Below are positions 23,173 through 34,000 of a DNA stretch of 64,000 nucleotides, one piece after another. A model generated the notes under the pieces. That model had not been told where the DNA came from. It saw nothing but the letters and a program-made list of their open reading frames with translations, and searched no databases. Position 1 is the stretch's first letter. Every line of letters begins with the position of its first letter. Origin of the DNA: Bradyrhizobium betae (GTDB taxonomy: Bacteria > Pseudomonadota > Alphaproteobacteria > Rhizobiales > Xanthobacteraceae); NCBI RefSeq assembly GCF_004123905.1, contig NZ_MZXW01000015.1, forward strand, positions 434,001 through 498,000. The letters run 5' to 3'. The translations under genes were made by a program, and so were the position numbers.

Positions 23173-25862
23173 CTGACTGAACGTCGTCCGGCCGGTGTGA
23201 GCAGATCGTTCAGCGCGCTCATCGAGGCATCTCGAAGCGCGGCGAGTTCGCGCGCGGCCTCCTGGCATTCGGGCGGTGACATCGAGGCCGCCGCCAGCTC
23301 GACCTCGCGGCAGCGCTCGAACAGCCGCACGAGGCCGAGCGCGCTCACCGCGCTGCCGAGCTGATGCGCGAATCGCGCGAGCTGCTTGTAATCGCCGATC
23401 GCTGCCGCTTTGGTGATGTCCGCGATCAGCTTTTCGCTGGTCTCCTCCAGCAAGTGATGCAGCTTTGCGATTTGCGTCGCGCCCAGCAGCTCTTTCTGGT
23501 CGTCGAGGAAATGCCGGTCGATCAACGCGCCTGCGGCGAGCTGCGCTGCGGCCGGCTCGACTTCCGGATCGTCCTCGATCGCCTCGCGCAAAGCATTGAT
23601 CAGGATCGGCTTGCTGACGATCTTGGCGATGCCTGCGCCGGCGAGCCGCTCGCGCGCGCTGCTCGACATGTCCGCAGTGACGGCGATGATGCGCGGCATC
23701 CTTGGCAGGCCGAGCTTGCCGATCCGCGATGCTGCCTCGACACCGTCCATGTCGGGCATGTGCAGATCCATCAAGATGATGTCGAACGCCTGATCGCGGG
23801 CAAACGCGACAGCCGATGCGCCGTTCCTGGCGATGGTGGGGTGGTGACCGAGCCGGTTCAGGATCGCTTCGCCGACCTCGCAATTGACGGGATCGTCGTC
23901 CACCAGCAGCACGCGGAGTTGCCGCGACGGTGGCGGGATCGCGCCTGGCGCGACACCGCTTGCTGCGCGGCCGAGCGGCACTTGGAGCGTGAAAATGCTG
24001 CCCGCGCCAGGCGTGCTCTCCACGGTCAGCTCACCGTACATCAAGCGGGTGAGGCGTCGCGCGATCGCCAATCCAAGGCCGGTGCCGCCGAACCGCCGCG
24101 CGATGCTGTCGTCGGCCTGGACGAAATCCTCGAAAATGCGTTCATGCATGTCGGGCGCGATGCCGATGCCGGTGTCGCGAACGGTGATGTGCAGCAGGAC
24201 GTGATTGTCGCGCCGCTCGGCCGCCGCATTCAAGCTGATCCCGCCGCGTGGGGTGAACTTGATCGCATTGCCGATCAGATTGAGCAAGATGCGGTTGAGC
24301 CTGACGGGATCGCCGTGCACGGAGGCGTTGACCGTCGTATCGCAGGCGAGGTCGAACGTCAGTCCCTTGCCAAAGGCCTGCGGGCGCATCAGGTCGGCGG
24401 CGGTCTCGATCAGCTGGTCGAGACGGAAGTCGCGCGTCTCCAACGTTTCGGTGCTGGCCTCCAGCCGCGCATATTCCAGGATGGCATCGACCAGCGCGAT
24501 CAGTGTTTCGCCTGATGCTGCGGCGGTCGCGAGGTGGCGGCGCTGCGCCTCGCCGAGGCTGCCGTCGTCGAGCAATTGCAGCACGCCCATGACGCCGTTC
24601 AGCGGCGTGCGCAGCTCGTGGCTGACGACGGCGAGGAAGCGCGATTTTGTTTCGTTGGCCTGCACGGCGATGCTGCGTGCGCGCTCGGCCGCGTCGTGTT
24701 CGGCAAGGGCGTGATCGCGCGTCTTCTCGAGCTCGGAGGTTCGCTCGATCACCTTGCGCTCGAGCGTCGCATAGGAGTCGCGCAAATGAGCGGCCATCCG
24801 GTTGAACTGATCGCCGAGCGCCTCCAGCTCGTCGCCGGTCTTGATCGCGAGCCTCAGCCCGAGATCGCCGCTGCCGATCCGCCGCGCGCCCTGCGTCAGG
24901 ATCTGGATCGGCACCGTCATGCGCCGGCTGAGCCAGAGGGACACCAACACCGCGCAGACCAGCAGGGCGACCAGGAGAAACGTCGAGCGGCCGATCGAGG
25001 CGTAGATCGGTGCGTAGGCTTCGGTGAGCGGAAGCTCGACGAACACCAGCCAGCCGAGCGAGGGCACCGTCGCATAGGTCGACAGCACGCGTTGACCGGA
25101 CATATCCTCCTTGACCAGGCCCCCCGAGGGCGGACCGACGCCATCGAGCGCCGCACGCACGTCCGCATGTCCGGAGAGGTCGCTGCGGCGCAGCGCCGGC
25201 CACAAATCGGGATGCGCGATCAACAGCCCCATGCGGTCGACCACATAGGCCTTGCCGGTGTTGCCGACCCTGATTCCGGCGACGAGGTCCCAGATGAAGC
25301 GCAGGTTGACGTCGGCGACGATCACGTTGGGCTCGCGACCGATCCCGCGCGTGGCGAGCGTCATGAACGGCTCGGTGTCGCCGAAAAAGTAGACCGGACC
25401 GTAATAGGCTCGGCCTTCATTGGCCCCGCGAAAAGCCGGCGAAGCGGAGAGATCGACCTTGCTGCCGACCCTGTCCGCGACGCGGCGCGACACGCGCACC
25501 TGCTCGCGGCCCTGCGCGTCGAGCTCGGTAATTTCCGCGATCGCGGGCGAAAGGCGCAGCAGGCGGATGGCGTTGAGACGGTCGTCTTCGTTGGTCGACA
25601 GCTCCGGAGGCAGGCGCGAGAGCCATCTGATCTGGTTTTCGATCTGGCCGATGAACTGGCCGATCTGGATGGCCGCACTTGCTGCCTGCTCGCGCTGGGT
25701 CGCTGCGAGAAGCTGCTTCTGCTCGCGGTATGAGAACCAGACGTCGAAGCCGGTGTTGATGGCGAGCGCGGCAAAGGCCAGCGCGACGATCGAGTAGAGA
25801 TATTTGCGAAACAGCCGGCCGGGAGGCGTCCGCAAATGTCCCTGGTCGACCTCTTCGTTCAC
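23169..25862 (-). CDS. Hybrid sensor histidine kinase (CACHE-HAMP-HisKA-HATPase-REC-HPt)
   Basis: An 897-residue membrane sensor. One membrane helix at about residues 22-44 and another near 292-314 enclose a roughly 245-residue periplasmic CACHE-like sensor domain. Then come HAMP (about 315-367), a coiled-coil linker, HisKA with phospho-His415 in S-H-E-L-R-T-P-L-N-G, HATPase (N-box N-L-I-G-N-A-I-K-F, G-box D-T-G-I-G-I-A, G-T-G-L-G-L-A), a receiver domain with Asp699 in L-M-D-L-H-M-P-D, and a C-terminal HPt with His833 in A-H-Q-L-G-S-A. The layout is TorS-like and complete for an internal phosphorelay. Its start overlaps the stop of a solute-binding protein gene as ATGA, so the binding protein probably presents the signal. 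No output response regulator is nearby. Confidence 0.94.
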   Translation of the reverse strand: MNEEVDQGHLRTPPGRLFRKYLYSIVALAFAALAINTGFDVWFSYREQKQLLAATQREQAASAAIQIGQFIGQIENQIRWLSRLPPELSTNEDDRLNAIRLLRLSPAIAEITELDAQGREQVRVSRRVADRVGSKVDLSASPAFRGANEGRAYYGPVYFFGDTEPFMTLATRGIGREPNVIVADVNLRFIWDLVAGIRVGNTGKAYVVDRMGLLIAHPDLWPALRRSDLSGHADVRAALDGVGPPSGGLVKEDMSGQRVLSTYATVPSLGWLVFVELPLTEAYAPIYASIGRSTFLLVALLVCAVLVSLWLSRRMTVPIQILTQGARRIGSGDLGLRLAIKTGDELEALGDQFNRMAAHLRDSYATLERKVIERTSELEKTRDHALAEHDAAERARSIAVQANETKSRFLAVVSHELRTPLNGVMGVLQLLDDGSLGEAQRRHLATAAASGETLIALVDAILEYARLEASTETLETRDFRLDQLIETAADLMRPQAFGKGLTFDLACDTTVNASVHGDPVRLNRILLNLIGNAIKFTPRGGISLNAAAERRDNHVLLHITVRDTGIGIAPDMHERIFEDFVQADDSIARRFGGTGLGLAIARRLTRLMYGELTVESTPGAGSIFTLQVPLGRAASGVAPGAIPPPSRQLRVLLVDDDPVNCEVGEAILNRLGHHPTIARNGASAVAFARDQAFDIILMDLHMPDMDGVEAASRIGKLGLPRMPRIIAVTADMSSSARERLAGAGIAKIVSKPILINALREAIEDDPEVEPAAAQLAAGALIDRHFLDDQKELLGATQIAKLHHLLEETSEKLIADITKAAAIGDYKQLARFAHQLGSAVSALGLVRLFERCREVELAAASMSPPECQEAARELAALRDASMSALNDLLTPAGRRSVS

Positions 25863-26905
25863 TCGCGGATCTCGTCGGCGCGTGCGAGCAGCGTGAATGG
25901 AATGGTCAATCCGAGCGAGCGGGCCACCGTACGGTTGATCAGCAGCTCGTATTTCCGCGGTGACTGCACCGGCAGATCGCCGGCCTTGGTGCCGCGCAGG
26001 ATGAGATCGACATAGTCGGACGAGCGCACTTCGAGCGTCGGCCCGTAACTCATCAGCCCGCCGGCATCCATGAAATAGTGAAACGGATAGATCATGGGGA
26101 CGCGATACCTCGCGGTCGCCTCGATGATCGCTTTCCGGTTGATCACCAGAAAGCTGTCGACCAGCGAGATCATCGCCGCCTTCGGCTGCTCGGCAAAGCG
26201 GCTGATAGCTCCGTCGATGTCCGCGGGTGCGCTGACGGGGGCGAGGATCACGGCAAGTCCGGATGAAGCGGCCTCCTGCTCGACGGAGTCGAGGAAGTAG
26301 CGCCCGGCACGGGGCGTGGTCGCCGGATTGAACAGGACGCCGACACGCGCGATGTCAGGCACGGCTTCCCGGATCAGCTGAAGCCATTTGCCGCCCATCT
26401 CGGCAGTGCTGCTGGTGAAGCCGGTGACGTTGCCGCCGGGATGGGCGAGGCTTTCGACGAAGCCGTTGCCGACCGGGTCGTTTGCCGTCGCGAAGATGAT
26501 CGGGATCGTCGTGGTGGCGGCCATGACGGCCGCGGTTTCGACTGTCGAGCCGGTCAGGATGACGTCCGGCTTGAGCTCGATGAGCTCCTTCACCGCAGTC
26601 TTGAACTTGTCTGCTCCGCCGAACGTCGAACGGATCTCGAAGCGGTAATTGACCCCTTCGACCCAGCCTCGCTGCTTCAGGCCCGCGATGAGTCCGCCGA
26701 GGCGAGAGTTGGCGTTGCCGTCGGACATGTTTCGTCTGGTCAGCTCGTCGTCGAGCGACAAGCTCGTCAGCGAGGCGACGATCTTCATGCGATCCGACGT
26801 TGCGCCAACCGCAATCCATCCCGCAGCGGTTGCGCCCGCAAGCCGAAGGAAATCGCGGCGGTCAACCGCCGGCACAGCGCGGGCAGGAGCGGTCCGCTGG
26901 ATCAT
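25859..26905 (-). CDS. Periplasmic ABC-type substrate-binding protein (TrpX/DUF534 type), likely sensor partner
   Basis: A 348-residue exported binding protein of the ABC_sub_bind (TrpX-like) family. The N-terminus has a twin-arginine signal (D-R-R-D-F-L at 15-20, then L-A-G-A-T-A-A-G). The Leu/Ile/Val-type fold is indicated by S-L-S-L-D-D-E, K-P-D-V-I-L-T-G-S, P-I-I-F-A-T-A-N-D-P-V-G and G-L-M-S-Y-G-P. There are no permease or ATPase genes near it. It is instead translationally overlapped with the hybrid histidine kinase, which argues for a receptor role similar to TorT-TorS or LuxP-LuxQ. Ligand is unknown. Confidence 0.9.
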   Translation of the reverse strand: MIQRTAPARAVPAVDRRDFLRLAGATAAGWIAVGATSDRMKIVASLTSLSLDDELTRRNMSDGNANSRLGGLIAGLKQRGWVEGVNYRFEIRSTFGGADKFKTAVKELIELKPDVILTGSTVETAAVMAATTTIPIIFATANDPVGNGFVESLAHPGGNVTGFTSSTAEMGGKWLQLIREAVPDIARVGVLFNPATTPRAGRYFLDSVEQEAASSGLAVILAPVSAPADIDGAISRFAEQPKAAMISLVDSFLVINRKAIIEATARYRVPMIYPFHYFMDAGGLMSYGPTLEVRSSDYVDLILRGTKAGDLPVQSPRKYELLINRTVARSLGLTIPFTLLARADEIRE

Positions 26906-27197
26906 GAAATGTTTCGCAAAAGTTGTCCCTGAGCGTGTGCATAACGCGAAAGGCTGACGACCACAATTGATGAAAAAATGCGCTTATGAATGTTCATTCG
27001 CAGCATTCGGCAGTCCGATACCGTATTCCTACGCCGCCAAAGAGTCGCTGTTTCGATCCTTGTCTGCTCCGTGATGCTTTGTAACGCCTTGTGGCATTGC
27101 AGCAATTCCGTCTCGGTTGCGATGACGGCTCGGAGACGTCGAGTTCGTAGCTGTCGTTTTTTGAAGCATTGTTTCAGAATTTTTTCGAAGGTTTTCG
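26906..27197. other. Divergent intergenic region, AT-richer than surroundings
   Basis: These 292 bases separate the binding-protein/kinase operon (leftward) from the adhesin operon (rightward) and should contain both promoters. It is visibly less GC-rich than its neighbours, with T-runs near 27156 and 27181. A GAAGG Shine-Dalgarno lies just before the 27198 start. I could not identify a confident operator or sigma-factor site. Confidence 0.5.
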
Positions 27198-27950
27198 ATG
27201 CACAGAATCTATCTCGTGCCGGCTCTCGTCGGCCTCCTCACATCCGTTGCAGCCGGGCCGCTTGCGGCTCAGAGCGCCGTTCCGAAACAAAAGGCTGCGC
27301 CTGCACCCAGGGCCGTTGCTGCCGGTGCGGCACCTGCCGCCGCCGGTGCGCCAGTCGCTGCTGCGACCGAGACGTCGACCGCCGGTGCGGACGACAAGAC
27401 CGCCAAGGCGATCGATGGTTTCCGCGCTGCCAAGTTCGGCATGAGCGAGGCCGACGTCCGCGCGGCGATGATCAAGGACTTCAACGCCAAGCCCGATGCG
27501 ATCAGGGCGCAGGACAACGCATCCGAACTGACGCACAGCCTGCTGCTCTCCGTTCCCGAACTGCTGCCGAACGGCGGCACCGCCGAGCTCTCCTACGTGT
27601 TCGGCTACAAGTCCAAGTCGCTGATCCAGATCGGCGCGGTCTGGTCGAAGGCGACCGACACGGCGATGACGCCGGAGAAGCTGTTCTCCAACGCCAATAT
27701 CCTGCGCGCCCATTTCATGGGCGAGGGCTTCAAGCCCGACTCCATCGCGGTCAACATGCCCGTCGCCGGCGGCATCGTGATGTTCCGCGGCAGCGATGCC
27801 AAGGATCGCTCGGTGATCCTGCTGCTCCAGGGCACGTTCGAGAACAAGGAGAACAACCAGCGTGTGCTGACGCCGACCAGCCTGCTGCTGTTCTACGTGG
27901 CCGACGCCAAGAGCCCCGACATCTTCAAGCTGCCCCCCGGCCAGTTCTGA
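27198..27950 (+). CDS. Exported protein of unknown function at head of adhesin operon
   Basis: A 250-residue protein I do not recognise. It has a Sec signal peptide (M-H-R-I-Y-L-V, hydrophobic stretch, cleavage near A-A-Q at about residue 25), then an Ala/Pro-rich low-complexity segment to about residue 65, and a compact C-terminal domain that starts D-G-F-R-A-A-K-F-G-M-S-E-A-D-V-R and ends F-K-L-P-P-G-Q-F. No transmembrane helix or cysteine is seen after the signal. Start has GAAGG nearby. It is followed after 78 bases by the giant adhesin gene on the same strand, so it is probably co-transcribed and acts in the periplasm on adhesin folding, stability or regulation. That role is inferred from position only. 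Confidence 0.85.
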   Translation: MHRIYLVPALVGLLTSVAAGPLAAQSAVPKQKAAPAPRAVAAGAAPAAAGAPVAAATETSTAGADDKTAKAIDGFRAAKFGMSEADVRAAMIKDFNAKPDAIRAQDNASELTHSLLLSVPELLPNGGTAELSYVFGYKSKSLIQIGAVWSKATDTAMTPEKLFSNANILRAHFMGEGFKPDSIAVNMPVAGGIVMFRGSDAKDRSVILLLQGTFENKENNQRVLTPTSLLLFYVADAKSPDIFKLPPGQF

Positions 27951-28028
27951 TGCCGGACGGCTCCAAGATACACGACATTCTCCCACCCGGTTGTGGATCG
28001 GCGCCAATGCCGATGAAGAGGATCTGAA

Positions 28029-31000
28029 ATGCGCGGACCGTCTGCGACGCGAGATAATAACGAGCTGACGCTGCCGGGGCTTGCGCGCTTCCGTTCGATG
28101 TCACTGCTCTGCGCGTTGCAGATGGTCTTCCTGCCGGTGTTCAGCGTCCGCCTGCAGGCGCAGACGGCGAACGTGATCACGCCGGACGGACGCACCGGCA
28201 CCAGCCTGCAGACCTCCGGCAGCGTGACCAACGTCACGACGTCGACGGTCTCGGGCAACAACGCCTTCAACTCGTTCTCGCAGTTCAGCGTCGGGCAGGG
28301 CAACACCGTCAATCTGCAGCTGCCGACGGGGACGCAAAACCTCGTCAACATCGTTCGCGACGCGCCGGTCTACGTCAACGGCACGCTGAACTCCTACATG
28401 AACGGTGCGATCGGCGGTAACGTCTATTTCGCCGACCCCAAGGGGTTTGTCGTCGGCCGCTCCGGTACGGTGAACGTCGGCAGCCTCAATGTCTCGACGC
28501 CGACGCGCGAGTTCACCGACAGCCTGATCGGCCCGGGAGGGGCGATCAACGGCACGGCGGTCGGCAATTTGATGGCGGGCTCGTTCCCGGTCTCGCCTGA
28601 TGGCAACATCCGTATCTACGGCCGGGTCAACGCCATCGATGGCGTGCGCCTGACCGGGCAGAACGTCTTTGTCGGTGGCGCCACCCAGCGCGACATCGCC
28701 AATCTCGATCACGCCGCGAAGTTCGCCGCCTCCGTCAACTCCAAGGGCCTGCGCAGCGCCAGCGCCATCACCGTCAGCAACGGCTCGATCCATATCGGCG
28801 CGGTCAACAATGCCAGGGTGAACGGACGCCTGACGGCGCAGAGCAAGACTGCGACGCCGAGCAACATCACGGTGCAGGCCGGCAACAACATCGATGTCGG
28901 CAAGAGAGCCAGTCTCAACATCGCAAGCGCAAACGGCAATGCCGGCGAGATCCGCCTGAAGGCGGCGCAGAACCTGACGGTCGCGGGCGGAGCCAAGTTC
29001 GACGCCAGCGCGAAGGCGGGCAATGCCGGTCTCGTCGATTTCAGCGCGAACGGGATCATCGACATCGGCCGAGGCGTCAAGGTCAACCTCAGCGCCGACA
29101 ATGGCAAGGCCGGCACGCTGCTGATCGACCCGACCGACGTGGTCGTCGGCGATGCTGCCTTGGGCGACACCGGCGTGACGCTGTCGAACAGCTCGATCGT
29201 GAATGCGCTCGCCGGGCTCAGCGCCGGTGCCGACTACCTCATCCAGGCAGATCATTCCATCACGCTTGCCGCGCATGCGATGATCGATGCTCGCCGTCTC
29301 GATGGCTCCGGCCATTCGACCGGCAATGCCAACAACGTCATCATCGACGCGCCGAACATCGAGATCATGAATGGTGCGCAGATCCTGGCCCAGTCGGTCA
29401 ATTTCGGCGGAACCAGCTACGCCGACGGCAATGTGACACTGAGGGCGACGGCGAGCGACATCAAGCTGGCCGGCCAGGCCACCGCCGCGACGTCGATCAC
29501 GGTCGACGGCAAGATCACAGGCGGCACCATCTCGATCACCGCGACCTCGACGGCCGTGTCGAGTTTCCTGAACGGTTCCGCGGCCGGTGATTTCGCGCTG
29601 GTCGGCTCGACGCTTGCCGCCTCGCTGCTCGGGCTCAATGGCGGTTATGTCGCGGCAAGCGCCACGGCGACCATCAACATCAACAGCCATGCCGACATCA
29701 ACGGCCGCGGCGATGTCACCATTTCCGCGCATGCCACGGAGACCGCGTCGGATCCGGCGGTCGCGTCCACCTTGCTCGGCAGCCTCACGCCGGTTGCGGC
29801 CGGTGTGGTCGTCGGCAAGATCGACGGCAGCGTCACGACCAACGTCGCCTCGGGCGCGACGATCAACGCGGGCGGCAACCTCGAGATCAAGGCGCTCAAC
29901 GATGCGACCATCGCCGTCTCTGCCCTCGCGGCATCGACGAGCGCGCAGATCGTCCCGACGGTGGCCTATTCCAAGGGATCGGTGACGACGACCGCCAATG
30001 TCGAGACCGGCGCGCATATTGCGGCGGGCCTGGTGAATACGAGCGGCAGCACGCTGAAAGTGCGCGCGATCAACAACAACTCGTTCTCGACCAGCGCAAC
30101 GTCGGTCGCGGCGCCCGGGACGGGTGCGAGCGGCGCCGTCGGCGGGGCGTTGGCCATCAGCGATATCACGACGTCCGTGACCGCGACGCTCGGCGCATCG
30201 CTCGGAACCAGTGCCGCCAACCGGATGAACGGCTCCGTCCTGGTCGAAGCGACGTCCGACACCACGAGCAATTCGACGATGGCGTCGTCCATCGCCGGCC
30301 TGCCGGCGCTGGTCGCGGCGATCGAACGAGGGCTGCGCGCCGTCACCTCGCCGACGTCGATCATCAGGGACCACATGGGATCGCTGGTGCCGCTGAACTT
30401 CGATTTCAAGGTCGCAGGCGCGCTGTCGCTGGCCAACAGCACCCAGAGCGCGACCGCTGCGATCGCGCAGAATCCGAGCGGCGGCGCGCCGAGCATCTAT
30501 GCCAGCGGTAACGTTGCCGTTGCCAGCAATGTCATCGATCGCGGCGTTCGCAGCAATGCGACGTCCAGCGCAATCACCAAGGACCCGGTGTCCGGCGAGA
30601 GCACCGCGATCAGCGCGGCCGTCGCCTGGGGCAATTTCACCCACAATTCGAACGCCTATGTCGGCGGCGGCACGCTGATCAACGCGGCGAACATCGCCGT
30701 GGATGCCACCACCGAATTGCCGATCACCAACACCTGGTTGAAATGGGACGGGCTGGGTGCGGTGCTGAGCCATCTCAACGGCAATCTCGGCGTCGGCGGC
30801 AACATCCTGACCAGCTACGCCAACGCCACGGCGGACGCCGGCGACACGATCGGCATCGCCGGTTCGCTGAACCATTTCGTCGTGAACAACAACACGACCG
30901 CATGGGTTGCCGGCAGCGCGAGTCTGACGGCGACCTGCGCGGCCGCGGCCTGCGGCAGCGGCACCGGCTGGTCGGTCGGCATGGACAATGGCGACGTCCA

Positions 31001-34000
31001 CACCTACGACGCCAGCATTCAGGTCGCGGCGACCACGACCACGGCGTCGATCGACGCGGCCGGCAATGTCGGCACGCTCGGCTTCCTAACGGGTAACACG
31101 TCGGGCGGATCGTCGGTCGGCGGCGCGCTCAACCTCGTCCAGTTCAACACCAACACCATTGCCGGCGTTTCGGACCGTGCGACGCTCCGGGCGGCGGACG
31201 ACATCGCGGTCAATGCCATCACCTCCGACCAGTTCGTCGCCGTTGCGCCGACCTCCGGCAAGGCCGCCGGCGCGCTGGCGCTCAACGGCATCACCTCGCT
31301 CGGCTTCCTGAACAACACGACGCATGCCTCGATCTCGAGCCAGGCCACCGTCTATGCCCCGACCGTCGGCATCCTGGCGCAGCAGGATCTGTCGGTCGTG
31401 ACACTGGCCGGCGCGATGAGCAGGAACACCAGCGGCGGTTCGGCGGTCGGGTTGGCGGTCGCCTATCTCGGCGCAAATGCCGACACCGCCGCCTATATCG
31501 GCGACAACCATTCCGACATCCGGCCCGGCCCGTTCAGCGCCGACGATCCGTTTGCCGGCAACAGTGGCGGCAGCGGAGCCGTCAATGTCGACAATCTCAC
31601 GATCAGCGCCACGACCTCGGGGCGCATCACGGCGGCCGCGGTCGCGGCGTCGATCTCCGAGCCGCAGGCATCCAGCTTCTCCGACAAGGCGGGCGCGGCC
31701 GGCGCCGGCGCGACCGGAGGGACGGCCGGCGTGACGACGGCCGCGAGCAAGATCGGCTCGAGCTCGGGATCGAGCACCGAAGGCCTCAGCATTGATCTCG
31801 CCGGCAGCTCGTCGGTGAGCGACGTCTCGCTCGGCACCAGCGCCTATATCAAGAACACGACGGTCAACAAGTTCACCACGACCGGCACCGTGGTGACCAA
31901 TACGATCGTCCAGGCGCTCAACGACACCATGCTCAACAACGGGTCCGGCTCCGCGGCGCTCAATCTGGCCGGGGCATCCGCCCAGGGGGCCGCGATCGGC
32001 GGCGCCATCGCCGCGGCGATGTCCAACAATGCGACGCTCGCCTATGTCTCCGGCACCACCCTGAACAATCAGAGTTCAGTGACGGTGCAGGCGCTCAATG
32101 GCGGCTCGGAGACCGTCGTCGCCCTCGGCGTGGCGGGATCGAAATCGAATGCGGCTTCGCTGTCGGCCTCGGTCGGCATCATCACGGACAGCGCCAACGC
32201 CTATATCGAGAGCTCGACGATCACGGGTCAGGCGACCGGCGTCAATCGCGCGCTCGAGGTCGACGCCTACCAGACCACGAACATCGCGATCGGCGGCGGC
32301 TCGCTCTACATATCGGGCGGTCAGGCCGGCGTCGGCATCGGGCTCACCTATGCGTCGATCGCCGATCCCACGGGCGGCAACGCGACCGACGCGCATATCC
32401 GCAGTACGTCGATCTCGAACTATGACACCCTGCTGGTGATGGCCGACAGCGCCAGCGTGATTGCTGCCGGTGCCGCCTCGGGCGGGGCGGGGTCCAACGG
32501 ACTTGCCGGCGCGATCGTCGTCAGCGAGATCACGCCCACCACGACGGCCTACATCAACAGCGGCTCGACGGTGAACATCAACGTTGGACGCGTGACGGTG
32601 CTGGCGGACAGCGGCGCCGTGTCGGCGCTGGATACGGCGCTCGGCAACCTCGTCAAGAAGTCGAACAACAATCATCTCGCCTCCGACACCTGCACGGTCG
32701 CCGGCGGCACGGGCGGGCAGAACTGCATCGACTTCGGCGCGGCCGCGCTCAACGGCGGCACCGGTAACGGTCCGGGCGCCAGCATCGTCTCCGTTGCGGG
32801 CCTGATCCAGGCCGGCAAGAACAATGTCGGCGCCTCGATCGTCTACAACACCATCGCAACCACGCATTCGGCCTTTATTGCCAACGTCCTGATGACGGCT
32901 GGCAGCAACGGCAGTGTCAGCGTAAGTGCGGTCGACTCCTCGAAGATCCAGGCGGTCACGATCGGCTTCGGTCTTGCGACCGGACAGTTCGCGGGCGTCG
33001 GCGGCACGACGATCAGCTCGATCGCCAACACGGTCTCAGCGGCCATCGGCAACGGCCAGTCCAGCGCGACGCAATCGAGCGTCACGGCCAAAAACATTTC
33101 CGTCAACGCGACCGATAATTCCAGCATCACCGGAACCGCCGCCGTCGCGGGCGCTTCGACGCAGGGCAGCGCCGCTGGTCTTGCGCTCGTCTACAGCAGC
33201 ATCGCCAACAACGTCAGCGCCAACGTGACTGGCTCCAAGCTGACCGCATCGGGCAACGTCGCCGTCGGCGCGAACTCGAACGCCAGCATCTCGACCGTCG
33301 CCGTCGGTGTCGCGATGTCCTCCCAGGTCGGGTTCGCCGGCTCCGTCGCCACCAATCTGATGGGGACCAACGTCACCGCCAGCATCACGGCCGCCGGCAC
33401 CAACGGTATCAACGGCGCCGACGTCACCGCCGCCAACAATGTCGGCGTGATCGCCGGCAACAACGACAAGGCGGCGGTGTTCGCCGGTGCCCTGTCCATC
33501 AGCAAGGGCGCTGCCGGCATCGCCGGCTCGCTGGTCGCCAACCAGATCACCGGGACGACGGCGGCCTATATCAGCGGAGCGAACACCAAGGTCGACGCGC
33601 TCGGCACCAGCACCACCGATACGCTGTCGGTCAACAACGGGTCGCTCGTTCATGCTTTCGATCTCGGCACCGCTCAAAGGCCGAGCGACGCCACGCCTGA
33701 TCTCACCGAGAACCAGGACACCTTGCGCGGCCTTGCGGTGGTGGCGAGCTCGCACCAGGCCGTCGTGACCAACGTCGCCTCGCTCGCCGCGAGCTCCAGC
33801 ATCGCCATCATGATCAACCCGATCACCAATGTGATGAGCGGAGCGACCAGGGCCTATATCGACGGCGCGGCCATCGACACGCGCCTGACCTCCACGACGC
33901 TGGCGCCGCAGATCGAGGTCGCCGCGTCGAGCTTCTCCTATTCCGGCGCGTTCGGCCTGGGCATCGTCGGGACCGGCAGCGGCGGCGCTGGCGGCGGCGC

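Noticed and set aside
27085..27110. Possible sigma-54 promoter (TGGCATTGCAGC) upstream of the adhesin operon
   Set aside because: The GG and GC doublets do not have the required ten-base spacing, so it does not satisfy the -24/-12 rule.
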